Source of the DNA: Sphingomonas abaci
GTDB lineage: Bacteria > Pseudomonadota > Alphaproteobacteria > Sphingomonadales > Sphingomonadaceae
DNA: 64,000 nt
Direction of reading: 5' to 3'
Assembly (NCBI RefSeq): GCF_014199625.1
Contig: NZ_JACHNY010000007.1
Coordinates: forward strand, 122,226-186,225
In this document: positions 45,244-52,161 of the stretch, one piece after another
Numbering within the stretch: the stretch's first letter is position 1
Layout: each line of letters starts with the position of its first letter
The notes under the pieces: model-generated
What the model saw: only the letters and a program-made list of their open reading frames with translations
What the model was told of the DNA's origin: nothing
The model's database searches: none
Program-made: the position numbers and the translations under genes

Positions 45244-46587
45244 TTATCCTGACATTTTCACTCCCCTACGCTCTGCGTTTGGAGAGCTGGCTCCGGTGTC
45301 ATTCCGGTGCAGGGAGCCCGGAGCCAGCGTCTCGATCTCGGAGATGATGGATTGCAGCGCCGCCTTCGCGGTCGGAAACTCGCCGATCGCATATACCTCG
45401 GTCTGGCTGCTGGCGCGGTGGCCCATGAACCCTTCCAAGTCCCACAGCGTCGCGCCGCGATTGCGGGCAAGCGTCGCCAGGCTGTGGCGCAGGACATAGG
45501 ACCGCCATTCACGGCCGATCGGAAACTGCAGGTTGCGCAGCATGGTGTCCCATGCACGATCCACGTCCTGGACGCCGCGACCGTGATAGTTGACCAGGAA
45601 ACCGCGTCCTGGTCGCTGCTCGATCGGCAGCGCCAGATAGTCGTCCAGCTCGGCCTGGAGCCACTCACCCAAGAGCGGTAGCACCGGCAGAATGGCGCGA
45701 TGCTTTTTCGTCTGGGTGCGGCCCTGCGGATTGAGGTCGATCGCCTCCGCCCCCGGCCACCATTGCAACCGCTCCGGGGCAACATTGATGTCGACCACTG
45801 CCCCGGGCCGCGCGACCGTGCAGATCGAGGCGACCAGGAAGGCGTGCAGCGACCCGCGCTGCTTGCCCGGCTCCGCTGCGTAGCGGAGCATGGCCGCTAG
45901 CTCTGCTACACCGATCCGCGTACGTCGCTTGCGCTGCACCTGCTGAGCAGGCAGCGGCTTGTAGATCGGACGCTTGTCCGATCGCGGCGGCTCCGCGTTG
46001 GCGGCATGATTCAGCACCGCAATCAGCTGCGCGATCGATGCCTCAGTTGAGGCGGGCGAGCGCGGCCGAGAGCCGGTGACTTCCTTTTTCCCATTCCGGA
46101 ATAGCACCGGTTGGGTCCGCGACCAGGCCCGCAGCGCGGTTGCGAAGACGGTGCCACATGCGATCGCGCAAGTGGTTCCCAGCCCAAAGCGGGCTTCCTC
46201 CCCCTTGGCGTCTTCCGCCTCCAAAAAGTCGACGACGTGCTTCAGCCGGCCTTCAATCGTGTCGGCCGACGTGCGCGTGCGACCCCACTCCAGATTATAA
46301 TCGGCGATTGCATCGGTCAGCAGGTAGGATTTCGCCTGAGCCGTCGGGTGCCCGCAGGTTGGGCAAAAGGCCGGCCCTTCGCTGGCGTCCGCCAGATAGC
46401 GGCGGTCCAGTGCAATTATGGCCTCGTCTTCGACATCCGTACTCGTCGAGCTGCTACGGATACGTCGCGCGTCTGGGTCGTACCAGAATATGGTGAGGTA
46501 GGGACTGCGGCGAGTGCCGTCTGCTCGCTCGTCCCACTCGAGCCAGTATTTCCCCCGGTTATACACCGGCGCTGCGCGTCCCGACAT
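45244..46587 (-). CDS. int: Tyrosine site-specific integrase
   Basis: 447 residues. Catalytic residues: Arg in TVARPGAVVDI (about Arg 260), the second box as YVLRHSLATLAR (about 364-375, with Tyr where many relatives have His, then Arg 367 and His 368), GHRASSQTEVY (about 389-399, Tyr 399 the nucleophile). The N-terminal part has a CPTCGH zinc-knuckle-like stretch (about 75-80). Integrates the phage at the adjacent tRNA-Thr. It is the last gene of the leftward lysogeny operon. The ATG at 46587 lies inside the end of the preceding frame. Confidence 0.92.
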   Translation of the reverse strand: MSGRAAPVYNRGKYWLEWDERADGTRRSPYLTIFWYDPDARRIRSSSTSTDVEDEAIIALDRRYLADASEGPAFCPTCGHPTAQAKSYLLTDAIADYNLEWGRTRTSADTIEGRLKHVVDFLEAEDAKGEEARFGLGTTCAIACGTVFATALRAWSRTQPVLFRNGKKEVTGSRPRSPASTEASIAQLIAVLNHAANAEPPRSDKRPIYKPLPAQQVQRKRRTRIGVAELAAMLRYAAEPGKQRGSLHAFLVASICTVARPGAVVDINVAPERLQWWPGAEAIDLNPQGRTQTKKHRAILPVLPLLGEWLQAELDDYLALPIEQRPGRGFLVNYHGRGVQDVDRAWDTMLRNLQFPIGREWRSYVLRHSLATLARNRGATLWDLEGFMGHRASSQTEVYAIGEFPTAKAALQSIISEIETLAPGSLHRNDTGASSPNAERRGVKMSG

Positions 46588-46751
46588 TGACTCTGGTTCC
46601 TGAGATATTCAGCGGCCGCGTTGCCGGTCAGTTGAAGAAATCCGATGGAGGCGAGCAGATCGAGATCCGCCGCCTCCAAGCGGACCCCCTTCCCCTGCTC
46701 GATCGCGCGACTTAGCTTTCGATCGAGCCTCGATATGGTCAGCGCGTTCAT
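46416..46751 (-). CDS. Small phage protein upstream of integrase (111 aa frame)
   Basis: The frame starts with a GC-rich helical part (RLDRKLSRAIEQGKGVRLEAADLDLLASIGFLQL, about 8-42) that looks genuinely coding and then runs 172 bases into the integrase gene, where the sequence (CITGGNTGSSGTSEQT) looks like out-of-frame translation. The ATG overlaps the stop of the preceding gene (ATGA). It could be a small excisionase-like or accessory protein. No family recognised. The true length is uncertain. Confidence 0.5.
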   Translation of the reverse strand: MNALTISRLDRKLSRAIEQGKGVRLEAADLDLLASIGFLQLTGNAAAEYLRNQSQCRDAQRRCITGGNTGSSGTSEQTALAAVPTSPYSGTTQTRDVSVAARRVRMSKTRP

Positions 46752-47029
46752 GACGCACCCCTTCCGTCAAAAGCGGCAAAGACCGCCCGATTGATGGCGA
46801 TCAGCGACGCCGGCAGCTCGTCGCCGACATCGAGGGCGAAGTGCCGGCCGAGCAGCTCGTCAAGCGCGGCCGCCGGCGATCGCGCGGTCGCGCTTGAGGG
46901 GCCTACGACGCCGATCGGCTCGGCATCCTCGGCGATCACGGCCGTGGCGCGCCAGCGGCCCTCGTGCAGCTCGATGAGGATGGACGGCACTAGCGCCGCG
47001 CGTGGCGGCTGGATTGTGTCATGCTGCAA
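46748..47029 (-). CDS. Hypothetical phage protein (93 aa)
   Basis: 93 residues from a TTG (47029) with a GGGAGAG site five bases upstream; it overlaps the stop of the previous gene. Sequence: a beta-like start (ALVPSILIELHEGRWRATAVIAEDAEP) and a helical end (AALDELLGRHFALDVGD). No recognised family. Coupled on both sides by overlaps (ATGA with the next gene), so it is a member of the leftward lysogeny operon. Confidence 0.6.
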   Translation of the reverse strand: MQHDTIQPPRAALVPSILIELHEGRWRATAVIAEDAEPIGVVGPSSATARSPAAALDELLGRHFALDVGDELPASLIAINRAVFAAFDGRGAS

Positions 47030-47510
47030 TGCGACTCTCCCGCTTGCTCTTTCTGGCCGCCAGCGATTCAGCAATCGCGTCCTCCAAGTCGATCTGCTCG
47101 GGAGCCCACTCGCGCGGCGGATCGATGCGGCCGCGTGGAGGCTTCGCCGGCGTCGCCTGGGCATAGCCTTGGCGCGCGCGATATTCTGCCAGCGCTCGCA
47201 CCGCGCAGGGGCCGAGCGAGATCAGGCGGCGACGATCATCCTTCGGATCTTTGATTGAGGTCAGCCAGTCGCCAGCGACTAGGCCGTCGATGATACGCAG
47301 CCCGGTCGTATGGGACATGCCGGCATTGCGGATTAGCGCGCCCATGACGATCTGCGGCCGGCCGGCGAGCAGCGCGGCTTCCAGCTCCAGCACGATCGAC
47401 CAACGCGGGTTGGCGGCGTGCAGCCCTGCGAAGATGCCGTCGCGCTCGCGGCGCGCATCGATCTCGGCGCGGACAGCGGCCAGGCGCGCGATCTGGTCAG
47501 CTCCGCTCAT
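47019..47510 (-). CDS. Winged-helix (MarR-like) phage protein
   Basis: 163 residues from the ATG at 47510. The centre (about 50-110: MGALIRNAGMSHTTGLRIIDGLVAGDWLTSIKDPKDDRRRLISLG) has the helix-turn-helix plus wing of MarR-type regulators, including the DxRRRxxSLG wing. The C-terminus is Arg- and Lys-rich. The start overlaps the TGA of a 30-residue frame (ATGA). Probably a phage repressor or regulator of the lysogeny operon; target unknown. Confidence 0.7.
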   Translation of the reverse strand: MSGADQIARLAAVRAEIDARRERDGIFAGLHAANPRWSIVLELEAALLAGRPQIVMGALIRNAGMSHTTGLRIIDGLVAGDWLTSIKDPKDDRRRLISLGPCAVRALAEYRARQGYAQATPAKPPRGRIDPPREWAPEQIDLEDAIAESLAARKSKRESRIAA

Positions 47511-47599
47511 ACCACGCCCCCGACAAGGGAGGCGGTCAAGGCGACGGCGGCCGCGATGACGATCGCCGCGCCGGCTAGGGTTATGGGACGCGGGATCAT
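47507..47599 (-). CDS. Micro-protein with one membrane segment (30 aa)
   Basis: 30 residues: MIPRPITLAGAAIVIAAAVA then LTASLVGGVV, almost wholly hydrophobic. The ATG overlaps the previous stop (ATGA), and its own stop overlaps the next start (ATGA), so translational coupling makes a real gene likely despite the size. Not recognisable as a known holin or toxin. Confidence 0.55.
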   Translation of the reverse strand: MIPRPITLAGAAIVIAAAVALTASLVGGVV

Positions 47600-47913
47600 G
47601 CCTGCCTCGTTTCGGCGAGCGTCGGCGCGCGCATGATCCGAATTTCGACGCAGAACCGCGCGGCTTCATAAGCGTCGACGACACGCGCGAGCGTATCGAG
47701 GTCGATCGCGAGCGCTGGGATTTTTGCCAGCACCAGAGCCGTAGACAGGCGCGTTGGCACGAGGTCCGCCTCAATCTCCTCGATCAGCGCAGCTCGATCG
47801 TGCGCACACAGCGCTGGCACCGTGTCGATGCACAGTGCCAGCCCTAGCGCCGTCAGGCCCGCGGCTTGGCGACGGAATTTCAGATACTGGCCTGGGGTAA
47901 TGAAGTTGGACAC
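47596..47913 (-). CDS. Hypothetical phage protein (105 aa)
   Basis: 105 residues from a GTG with a GGAG site seven bases upstream; the frame is open further upstream but has no other start. The N-terminus (MSNFITPGQYLKFRRQAAGLTALGLAL) looks like the first helices of a lambda-repressor-like domain; the rest is helical and acidic. Possibly DNA-binding. Operon member, 97 bases after the next upstream gene. Confidence 0.6.
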   Translation of the reverse strand: MSNFITPGQYLKFRRQAAGLTALGLALCIDTVPALCAHDRAALIEEIEADLVPTRLSTALVLAKIPALAIDLDTLARVVDAYEAARFCVEIRIMRAPTLAETRQA

Positions 47914-48009
47914 GGGATGCTCCGGGCGCGCAGAAAGCCGCTCCCGCTGACGCTGGTCATCGGGGCGATTGAAGGCTTGTCGATGGTCAAACGGCAGCGG
48001 CCGCTTCGC

Positions 48010-48513
48010 TCAGGCGGGCGGCTCTGGTGGTCGCGCCTTCGTTTCGGCATGATGGCGGATGCGGGCGGTCGCCCGTTCCAGATCGGCAACAAAGGGCAGC
48101 AACGCCTCGGCTTCGCGGGCGGTCAGCTCTGCGCCGCCATCGCTCGAACCGCACAGGCTCTCACTCACAGCCCGCGCTACGTCGCCCAATTCGGTCGCCA
48201 ACTCTATAACGGCACCTTGGAGGCACCGATCATCAGAGACTGGTTCAGGCAGCGTGATGACTACGCAACCGAGAATCGAGGCCATTGCACTCAGGACGTG
48301 CGGTACGCCGCGCTCGTCGCCGAGAGCGTCGATCCGGACGGCATCGCGAATGGAGATGCTGTCGCGATGGTTGATCGAGGAACAGCGCGAGAGGTGCGAA
48401 TCAGAGAGGCCGGTTTCATCGGCACAGATCGCGAGGTTCCCGGCAGCCTTGATGGCGCGCTTGGTAGCTTCAGCAAGACGGCGCTCGTCGATTGGAAGAG
48501 TGTTATCGGACAT
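48010..48513 (-). CDS. Phage regulatory protein, CII/Cro-like (167 aa)
   Basis: 167 residues. The N-terminal half (RRLAEATKRAIKAAGNLAICADETGLSDSHLSRCSSI, about 10-46) has a helix-turn-helix layout; the middle is GVPHVLSAMASILG (about 68-81); the end is acidic and helical. The layout fits the CII-like proteins of P2-type and related phages, which activate lysogeny genes. The Cys-rich turn is unusual. First large gene after the cro-like gene on the same strand. Confidence 0.6.
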   Translation of the reverse strand: MSDNTLPIDERRLAEATKRAIKAAGNLAICADETGLSDSHLSRCSSINHRDSISIRDAVRIDALGDERGVPHVLSAMASILGCVVITLPEPVSDDRCLQGAVIELATELGDVARAVSESLCGSSDGGAELTAREAEALLPFVADLERATARIRHHAETKARPPEPPA

Positions 48514-48744
48514 GGCGGCTGCCCAGAGAGGAAATGCCGTCGAAAGATCCCGGTGTCACCGCACCGTTGCGGATGCAGGATAAAAGCGCCGGCCGCTTGG
48601 GACGGCTGCCGCTACAAGAGTCCACACGATGAGAGGAAAGCAGACGGGATTCACAAGCCGAGGCCAAGGGGGTTTGGAAGGTCCGGCAAGCGTTCCGGCC
48701 GGTCTGCGAGCGGCGCGAAAATGGGGGAAGATGGCGGTGACACG

Positions 48745-49011
48745 TCATTGCGCGCACTCGGAGGCAGGAGAAGCGGTTTGAATCAATGTTTGTGGAGCGG
48801 GACCATATACGTCAGGGCGCAAGTCGTAGCGCGAGATGCCGGTAGCGGCCTCAACGGCAAGGACGTGCTCTGCAGGAAGCGGAAGGCCACGCTTCAGCCA
48901 GTCGTGAACGACCGACTGCCGCTTGCCAATGAGGCGGCCAAAAGCGGACTGCGAACCTGCAAGGCGGATTGCCCGTGCTAATTGTGATTCGTGATCGTGC
49001 TCCAAAGCCAT
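48745..49011 (-). CDS. Cro-like (YdaS-type) HTH protein
   Basis: 88 residues. LARAIRLAGSQSAFGRLIGKRQSVVHDWLKRGLPLPAEHVLAVEAATG (about 11-58) is a YdaS/Cro-type helix-turn-helix. Divergent from the cI-like gene, with two matching palindromes in the region between. A 231-base gap to the next gene downstream holds no convincing gene (an 84-residue frame there is Ser/Arg-rich and overlaps both neighbours). Confidence 0.75.
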   Translation of the reverse strand: MALEHDHESQLARAIRLAGSQSAFGRLIGKRQSVVHDWLKRGLPLPAEHVLAVEAATGISRYDLRPDVYGPAPQTLIQTASPASECAQ

Positions 49012-49019
49012 GCTTCTAC

Positions 49020-49037
49020 CTAACGTCTAGGCGTTAG
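49020..49037. promoter_or_regulatory. Operator 1: CTAACG-N6-CGTTAG
   Basis: A perfect 6-6-6 inverted repeat (CTAACGTCTAGGCGTTAG) right after the start of the cro-like gene and before the first possible cI start. A second copy with the same arms lies 47 bases to the right. Expected ligand: the cro-like or cI-like protein. Confidence 0.75.
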
Positions 49038-49038
49038 T

Positions 49039-49698
49039 ATGGTCAAACGGAAAATCGAAATAGGTGCTAACGGTCAGACGTTAGATAGTGAGGCCGTGAC
49101 GTTAGGGCAGCGCATTGAAGAACGACGTGCAGCGCTTGGAATCTCCCAGGCGGAATTGGCGCGTCGGGTCGGCATCCGTCAGAGCACCCTCAACTCGCTG
49201 ATAAACGGCGACTCGCGTTCCTCTCGCTCCATCATTGATCTAGCGCGGGAGCTACGCACCACTCCGGAATTTCTCTTAGGTAAGAGCGATGATCCGGCAG
49301 GATTTGCCCCAAGCCCAGCCGACCTACCTGCACAGGACAGACAGCTCGTCGACATTTTCGGCTCATTCAAAAGCTCGGAACGGTCGTTTTTAATCGAAAT
49401 GCTGCAGGCCCTTGCTGAAAACCGGACGAAGCCGATTGAGCATGTCCCTGAGACCAAGCAGATGGTCTGGCCAAGTGAGCATGCGATTGCGGCAATGTTT
49501 GAAGCACAGCTTCGGGTCTATGGCTCGCTTGAGGGGGCCGCGCTTGCTCGTGCGCTCGCCAAGCGGCTGCCCAAAGGGATCGCTCGATTGCAAGAAGTGC
49601 CATTGTCTGAGGAGCCGGCTGCTCTTCCTGCAGACGCTGTAGACGATCAACCTCCAGCCAGTGATCGTTCCGAACCTCGGCAAGCTCGGCGCAGATAA
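49039..49698 (+). CDS. CI-like phage repressor (XRE family)
   Basis: 219 residues from the ATG; a GTG at 49096 would give 200 and places both operators outside the gene. HTH at about 22-78 (LGQRIEERRAALGISQAELARRVG, STLNSLINGDSRSSRS). No S24/LexA peptidase signature is seen in the C-terminal part (FKSSERSFLIEMLQALAENR, then Arg/Pro-rich tail), so it is probably not RecA-cleavable. Divergent from the cro-like gene; maintains lysogeny by repressing it. Confidence 0.8.
   Translation: MVKRKIEIGANGQTLDSEAVTLGQRIEERRAALGISQAELARRVGIRQSTLNSLINGDSRSSRSIIDLARELRTTPEFLLGKSDDPAGFAPSPADLPAQDRQLVDIFGSFKSSERSFLIEMLQALAENRTKPIEHVPETKQMVWPSEHAIAAMFEAQLRVYGSLEGAALARALAKRLPKGIARLQEVPLSEEPAALPADAVDDQPPASDRSEPRQARRR
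49067..49084. promoter_or_regulatory. Operator 2: CTAACG-N6-CGTTAG
   Basis: Same arms as operator 1, different spacer (GTCAGA). It lies inside the first codons of the cI-like frame if the ATG at 49039 is used, but in the intergenic region if the GTG at 49096 is the start. A lone half site CGTTAG is at 49100-49105. Confidence 0.75.
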
Positions 49699-49859
49699 CC
49701 TCGCACTTCGAACACGCATACCCGCATCCCGGGATGCTGCGAAATACAAGATACTCACTTACGCACGCCACGTCCGTTCCCTATTCGTTCCAAACGCGCG
49801 AAGGCAACCGAAATTGCCAATTTTTAAGTCCGATCTGAATGCACTCTCGCGGATCGTGT

Positions 49860-49946
49860 GGGGTACAGGAGGGGTATGGTAGTGGGTGGCCCCCTCCTTG
49901 CTACGCATGAACCGAGTGTGCGCGGCGGAGGAAATGTCCGCCGCGC
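49860..49946 (+). repeat. Composite repeat, copy 1
   Basis: GGGGTAC (49860) and GGGGTAT (49871), 11 bases apart, then 51 bases from the second box to the palindrome GCGGCGGA-N7-TCCGCCGC (49922-49944, extended to 10-bp arms). The gap 49699-50024 holds only this copy and, after it, a CAGTAGCGG tail shared with copy 5. Copies 2-5 follow at 50996, 51393, 51968 and 53167. Confidence 0.85.
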
Positions 49947-50024
49947 GCTATGTCGGAAAGCGCCCAGTAGCGGACATCACCGGAGTCGCCTATCACTCGG
50001 CTGCTTGTCGCGAGGAATCACAGA

Positions 50025-50537
50025 TTGGCGAACCGAAGAAGGCCACATCATGGGCGGTTCACTAGTTGGTGTCGGCTCGGCGGCAAACCACTTACTACAC
50101 TGGCAGGGCTTGTCGAGGAACGGCTAGTGCCGCCACTAATAGAAAAAGGTTTTCAGTGGGCGGAGACCTACTGGACCGATCCCGATCAGCCAGTTGGCGG
50201 TGGCGAGATAAATCTAGTCCGCAGGTTCGCCAACGAGATCGACGACGTCCTCTTTAACTTTGACAAGCATCATCGACCCGCTTTCCAGGTCCACCTTATC
50301 CGGCGCGAGGCCGCATCCCCTCATACTTGGGTACGCTCGGGCAACCTCGTGCAGCAGTCGAGCGAGTATATACATTCTTGGGGAAAGCCGTGGTGGTTGC
50401 CGACGCGCCTCTGGACAGCGCGCGACTCGGAACGGCTGGTAGAACAGCTGATCGGTCCTTTAAACGAGGGGCTCACCTTTCTCGAAAGCGGCGTACGCAA
50501 CCGGCACATTAGCCGACGAGCCGACGCTCGAAATTAG
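50025..50537 (+). CDS. Hypothetical protein of cargo module 1 (170 aa)
   Basis: 170 residues from a TTG with a GAGG site eight bases before it. A later start at the LVEERLVPPL segment (around residue 29) is possible, as the first residues are Arg/His-rich and less gene-like. The rest is soluble and mixed alpha/beta, with EEIDDVLFNFDKHH-like and VHLIRREAASPHTW parts. No family recognised. Lies between copies 1 and 2 of the composite repeat. Confidence 0.5.
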   Translation: MANRRRPHHGRFTSWCRLGGKPLTTLAGLVEERLVPPLIEKGFQWAETYWTDPDQPVGGGEINLVRRFANEIDDVLFNFDKHHRPAFQVHLIRREAASPHTWVRSGNLVQQSSEYIHSWGKPWWLPTRLWTARDSERLVEQLIGPLNEGLTFLESGVRNRHISRRADARN

Positions 50538-50717
50538 TTTCCTTCGAAAACAGTGAATGGCAGCGAGCCACCAGCAGCTGACATCGGCGGCGGCACGGCA
50601 GGAGGTGTACGCAATCGCCCACTCTTCGCCATTCCTGACTCTCATTACGCTTCTCCGTTGCGGACGAGTGTTCATCAAGGCAGCAGGCTGGATGACGAAC
50701 ATCGCAGGGGCACGATA

Positions 50718-50921
50718 ATGCGCTGGTTAGGGGTAGCTTTGCTTGTCGTTGGCTCGCTCGCGGCGATAGGGATGCTCGGGTTATTAGCGCAGCTTCCTCA
50801 TGCAGCGGTAGCGCGAGACGATGCTGGGGTCCGCTCGATCGTGTGGATCGGTGGCGCGTCGTTGGTGGTATCTTTCGGGTGTTATATAGGTGGACTAGTT
50901 TTGCTTTTCCGTAGGCAATGA
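50718..50921 (+). CDS. Small membrane protein of cargo module 1 (67 aa)
   Basis: 67 residues: two membrane helices (WLGVALLVVGSLAAIGMLGL and IVWIGGASLVVSFGCYIGG) with a short loop. An AGGGG site precedes the ATG. The upstream part of this frame, from 50553, is not gene-like. Function unknown. Confidence 0.6.
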   Translation: MRWLGVALLVVGSLAAIGMLGLLAQLPHAAVARDDAGVRSIVWIGGASLVVSFGCYIGGLVLLFRRQ

Positions 50922-50995
50922 AAGCCGCGCAAGACTGAAACCTGCCAGTCTGGTTTCCTCCCAAAATCGGACGCTAACCCCTGGTCGTCTACGAT

Positions 50996-51079
50996 GGGGT
51001 ATGAGCGGGGTATGCCTCACCTGCGAAAAGACGATTTACGAGGAGGACGCGCTGGCGCGGCGGAGGGCTTCTCCGCCGC
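50996..51079 (+). repeat. Composite repeat, copy 2
   Basis: GGGGTAT at 50996 and 51007 (11 apart); palindrome GCGGCGGA-N7-TCCGCCGC at 51057-51079, 50 bases after the second box. A GAGGAGG stretch sits between. Separates module 1 from module 2. Confidence 0.87.
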
Positions 51080-51133
51080 ACATACCGTGCAGCTACCGCT
51101 TCACAGATAATCAAACCGTGGTAGTTTGCTCCC

Positions 51134-51367
51134 ATGGCCCGCCACCGCTTCAGTAAAAGGAATTGGGCGGCCGCGACGATTTGCTACTTCGTCGTTTTCC
51201 TAATGGTGCTATATTTCGTAGGCGTAGCTACAACGCACTGTCCTGAGCAGCGCTGCGTAGACCAATTTCGCGCCGAGTGGTGGAGGGGCTGGATTATAGC
51301 CACCTCTCTCTATCCCGCATTCTTGTGGAAAAGTCGGCGAAGGATATGGCTATCTGGCATTCGCTAG
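51134..51367 (+). CDS. Membrane protein of cargo module 2 (77 aa)
   Basis: 77 residues with one clear membrane helix (ATICYFVVFLMVLYFVGVATT, about 14-34), a Cys-containing loop (THCPEQRCVDQF) and a weaker second hydrophobic part (WIIATSLYPAFLW). No obvious ribosome site. No family recognised; a superinfection-exclusion type protein is possible, by analogy with other single-gene phage morons. Confidence 0.5.
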   Translation: MARHRFSKRNWAAATICYFVVFLMVLYFVGVATTHCPEQRCVDQFRAEWWRGWIIATSLYPAFLWKSRRRIWLSGIR

Positions 51368-51392
51368 TGTGTCATTGAACCGGTTAGATTGA

Positions 51393-51477
51393 GGGGTACC
51401 ATCGGGGTATGCCGAGATGGAAACCCGCACCAGCCACGATGGGACTTCCTCATTGCGGCGGACGGTCCGTCCGCCGC
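51393..51477 (+). repeat. Composite repeat, copy 3
   Basis: GGGGTAC at 51393 and GGGGTAT at 51404; palindrome 51455-51477, a near-perfect 23-base inverted repeat (GCGGCGGACGG/CCGTCCGCCGC). Same 50-51-base spacing. Separates module 2 from module 3. Confidence 0.87.
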
Positions 51478-51518
51478 GAAGTTCGTCGATAAATAGACGG
51501 ACAGGTATTTGCCGACTC

Positions 51519-51812
51519 TCAGCGTGTCCGGGCTGGCATCCAGGAGAGGGGCGAGGTCGGTCGATTTCCGGCACCAAACGATGTCATCATGCCAGAAGAG
51601 CAGACTTGCCCTTCGTACACCGCACCCTTCGAATATGCCTTCCCGCCATAGTAGCAGAAGTTGACGGGATCAGGGGCTGAGTCAGGCTGACGCTGCGAGC
51701 GTTGGGGATCCACGTCAGTGACCATCACAGGATCTGGCCTCTGCGGTGACCCCGCCTGCGCCGAGACCATCGCTGGTACCACAAGCAATCCAAGCGCAAG
51801 AATCTTTATCAT
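51519..51812 (-). CDS. Exported DUF1496-like protein of cargo module 3 (97 aa)
   Basis: 97 residues with a signal peptide (MIKILALGLLVVPAMVSAQA). The mature part has CYYGGKAYSKGAVYEGQVC (about 53-71), the Cys-framed block of DUF1496 proteins. It should be periplasmic. Reads against the repeats. Role unknown; exported small morons often change the cell surface against other phages. Confidence 0.65.
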   Translation of the reverse strand: MIKILALGLLVVPAMVSAQAGSPQRPDPVMVTDVDPQRSQRQPDSAPDPVNFCYYGGKAYSKGAVYEGQVCSSGMMTSFGAGNRPTSPLSWMPARTR

Positions 51813-51967
51813 GATGTGCTGCCTATCGCTGCGATGAAAGGAGCCATCAGCATCGCACTATCTGTCGATAGGTCAATCAATTGATTGTCTATGATCTCAC
51901 CATCACCACTCAAGTTGGAATACATCCAGTCTGAACGTGTTTGGTCGTCATTTTATTCGGCTCGATC

Positions 51968-52051
51968 CGGGTATCATCGGGGTATATGGCCAACCTTAAT
52001 CAGACTCGCATGAGGAGGCAGCTCGCACGCGGCGGAGGGGATGTCCGCCGC
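51968..52051 (+). repeat. Composite repeat, copy 4
   Basis: CGGGTAT at 51968 (one change from the box) and GGGGTAT at 51979; palindrome 52029-52051, followed by AATTTTTTT, so this copy looks like a true rho-independent terminator for plus-strand transcripts. The gap 51813-52161 (349 bases) holds this copy and nothing else seen. Separates module 3 from module 4. Confidence 0.87.
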
Positions 52052-52161
52052 AATTTTTTTGGGAAATCGATTCCGAACTTCATGACAGCAGATCGCCGCC
52101 AAGGCTGGCGAAAAAAGCTCGCTATCTAATATGGCCAACTTTGCGCGCTTCATCGTCAGTT

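Noticed and set aside
48503..48757. An 84-residue minus-strand frame between the cro-like and CII-like genes, and a 32-residue GTG-started hydrophobic peptide in another frame
   Set aside because: The first is Ser/Arg/Cys-rich and overlaps both neighbours; the second has no ribosome site.
49661..49882. A 73-residue frame after the repressor gene
   Set aside because: Overlaps the repressor end by 38 bases, runs into repeat copy 1 and has no ribosome site.
49876..52125. Short peptides starting at the second GGGGTAT box of each composite repeat
   Set aside because: The palindrome is read in different frames in different copies (GGG-V-RR in some, AE-x-SAA in others) and lengths vary from 24 to over 80 residues, so the peptide is not what is conserved.
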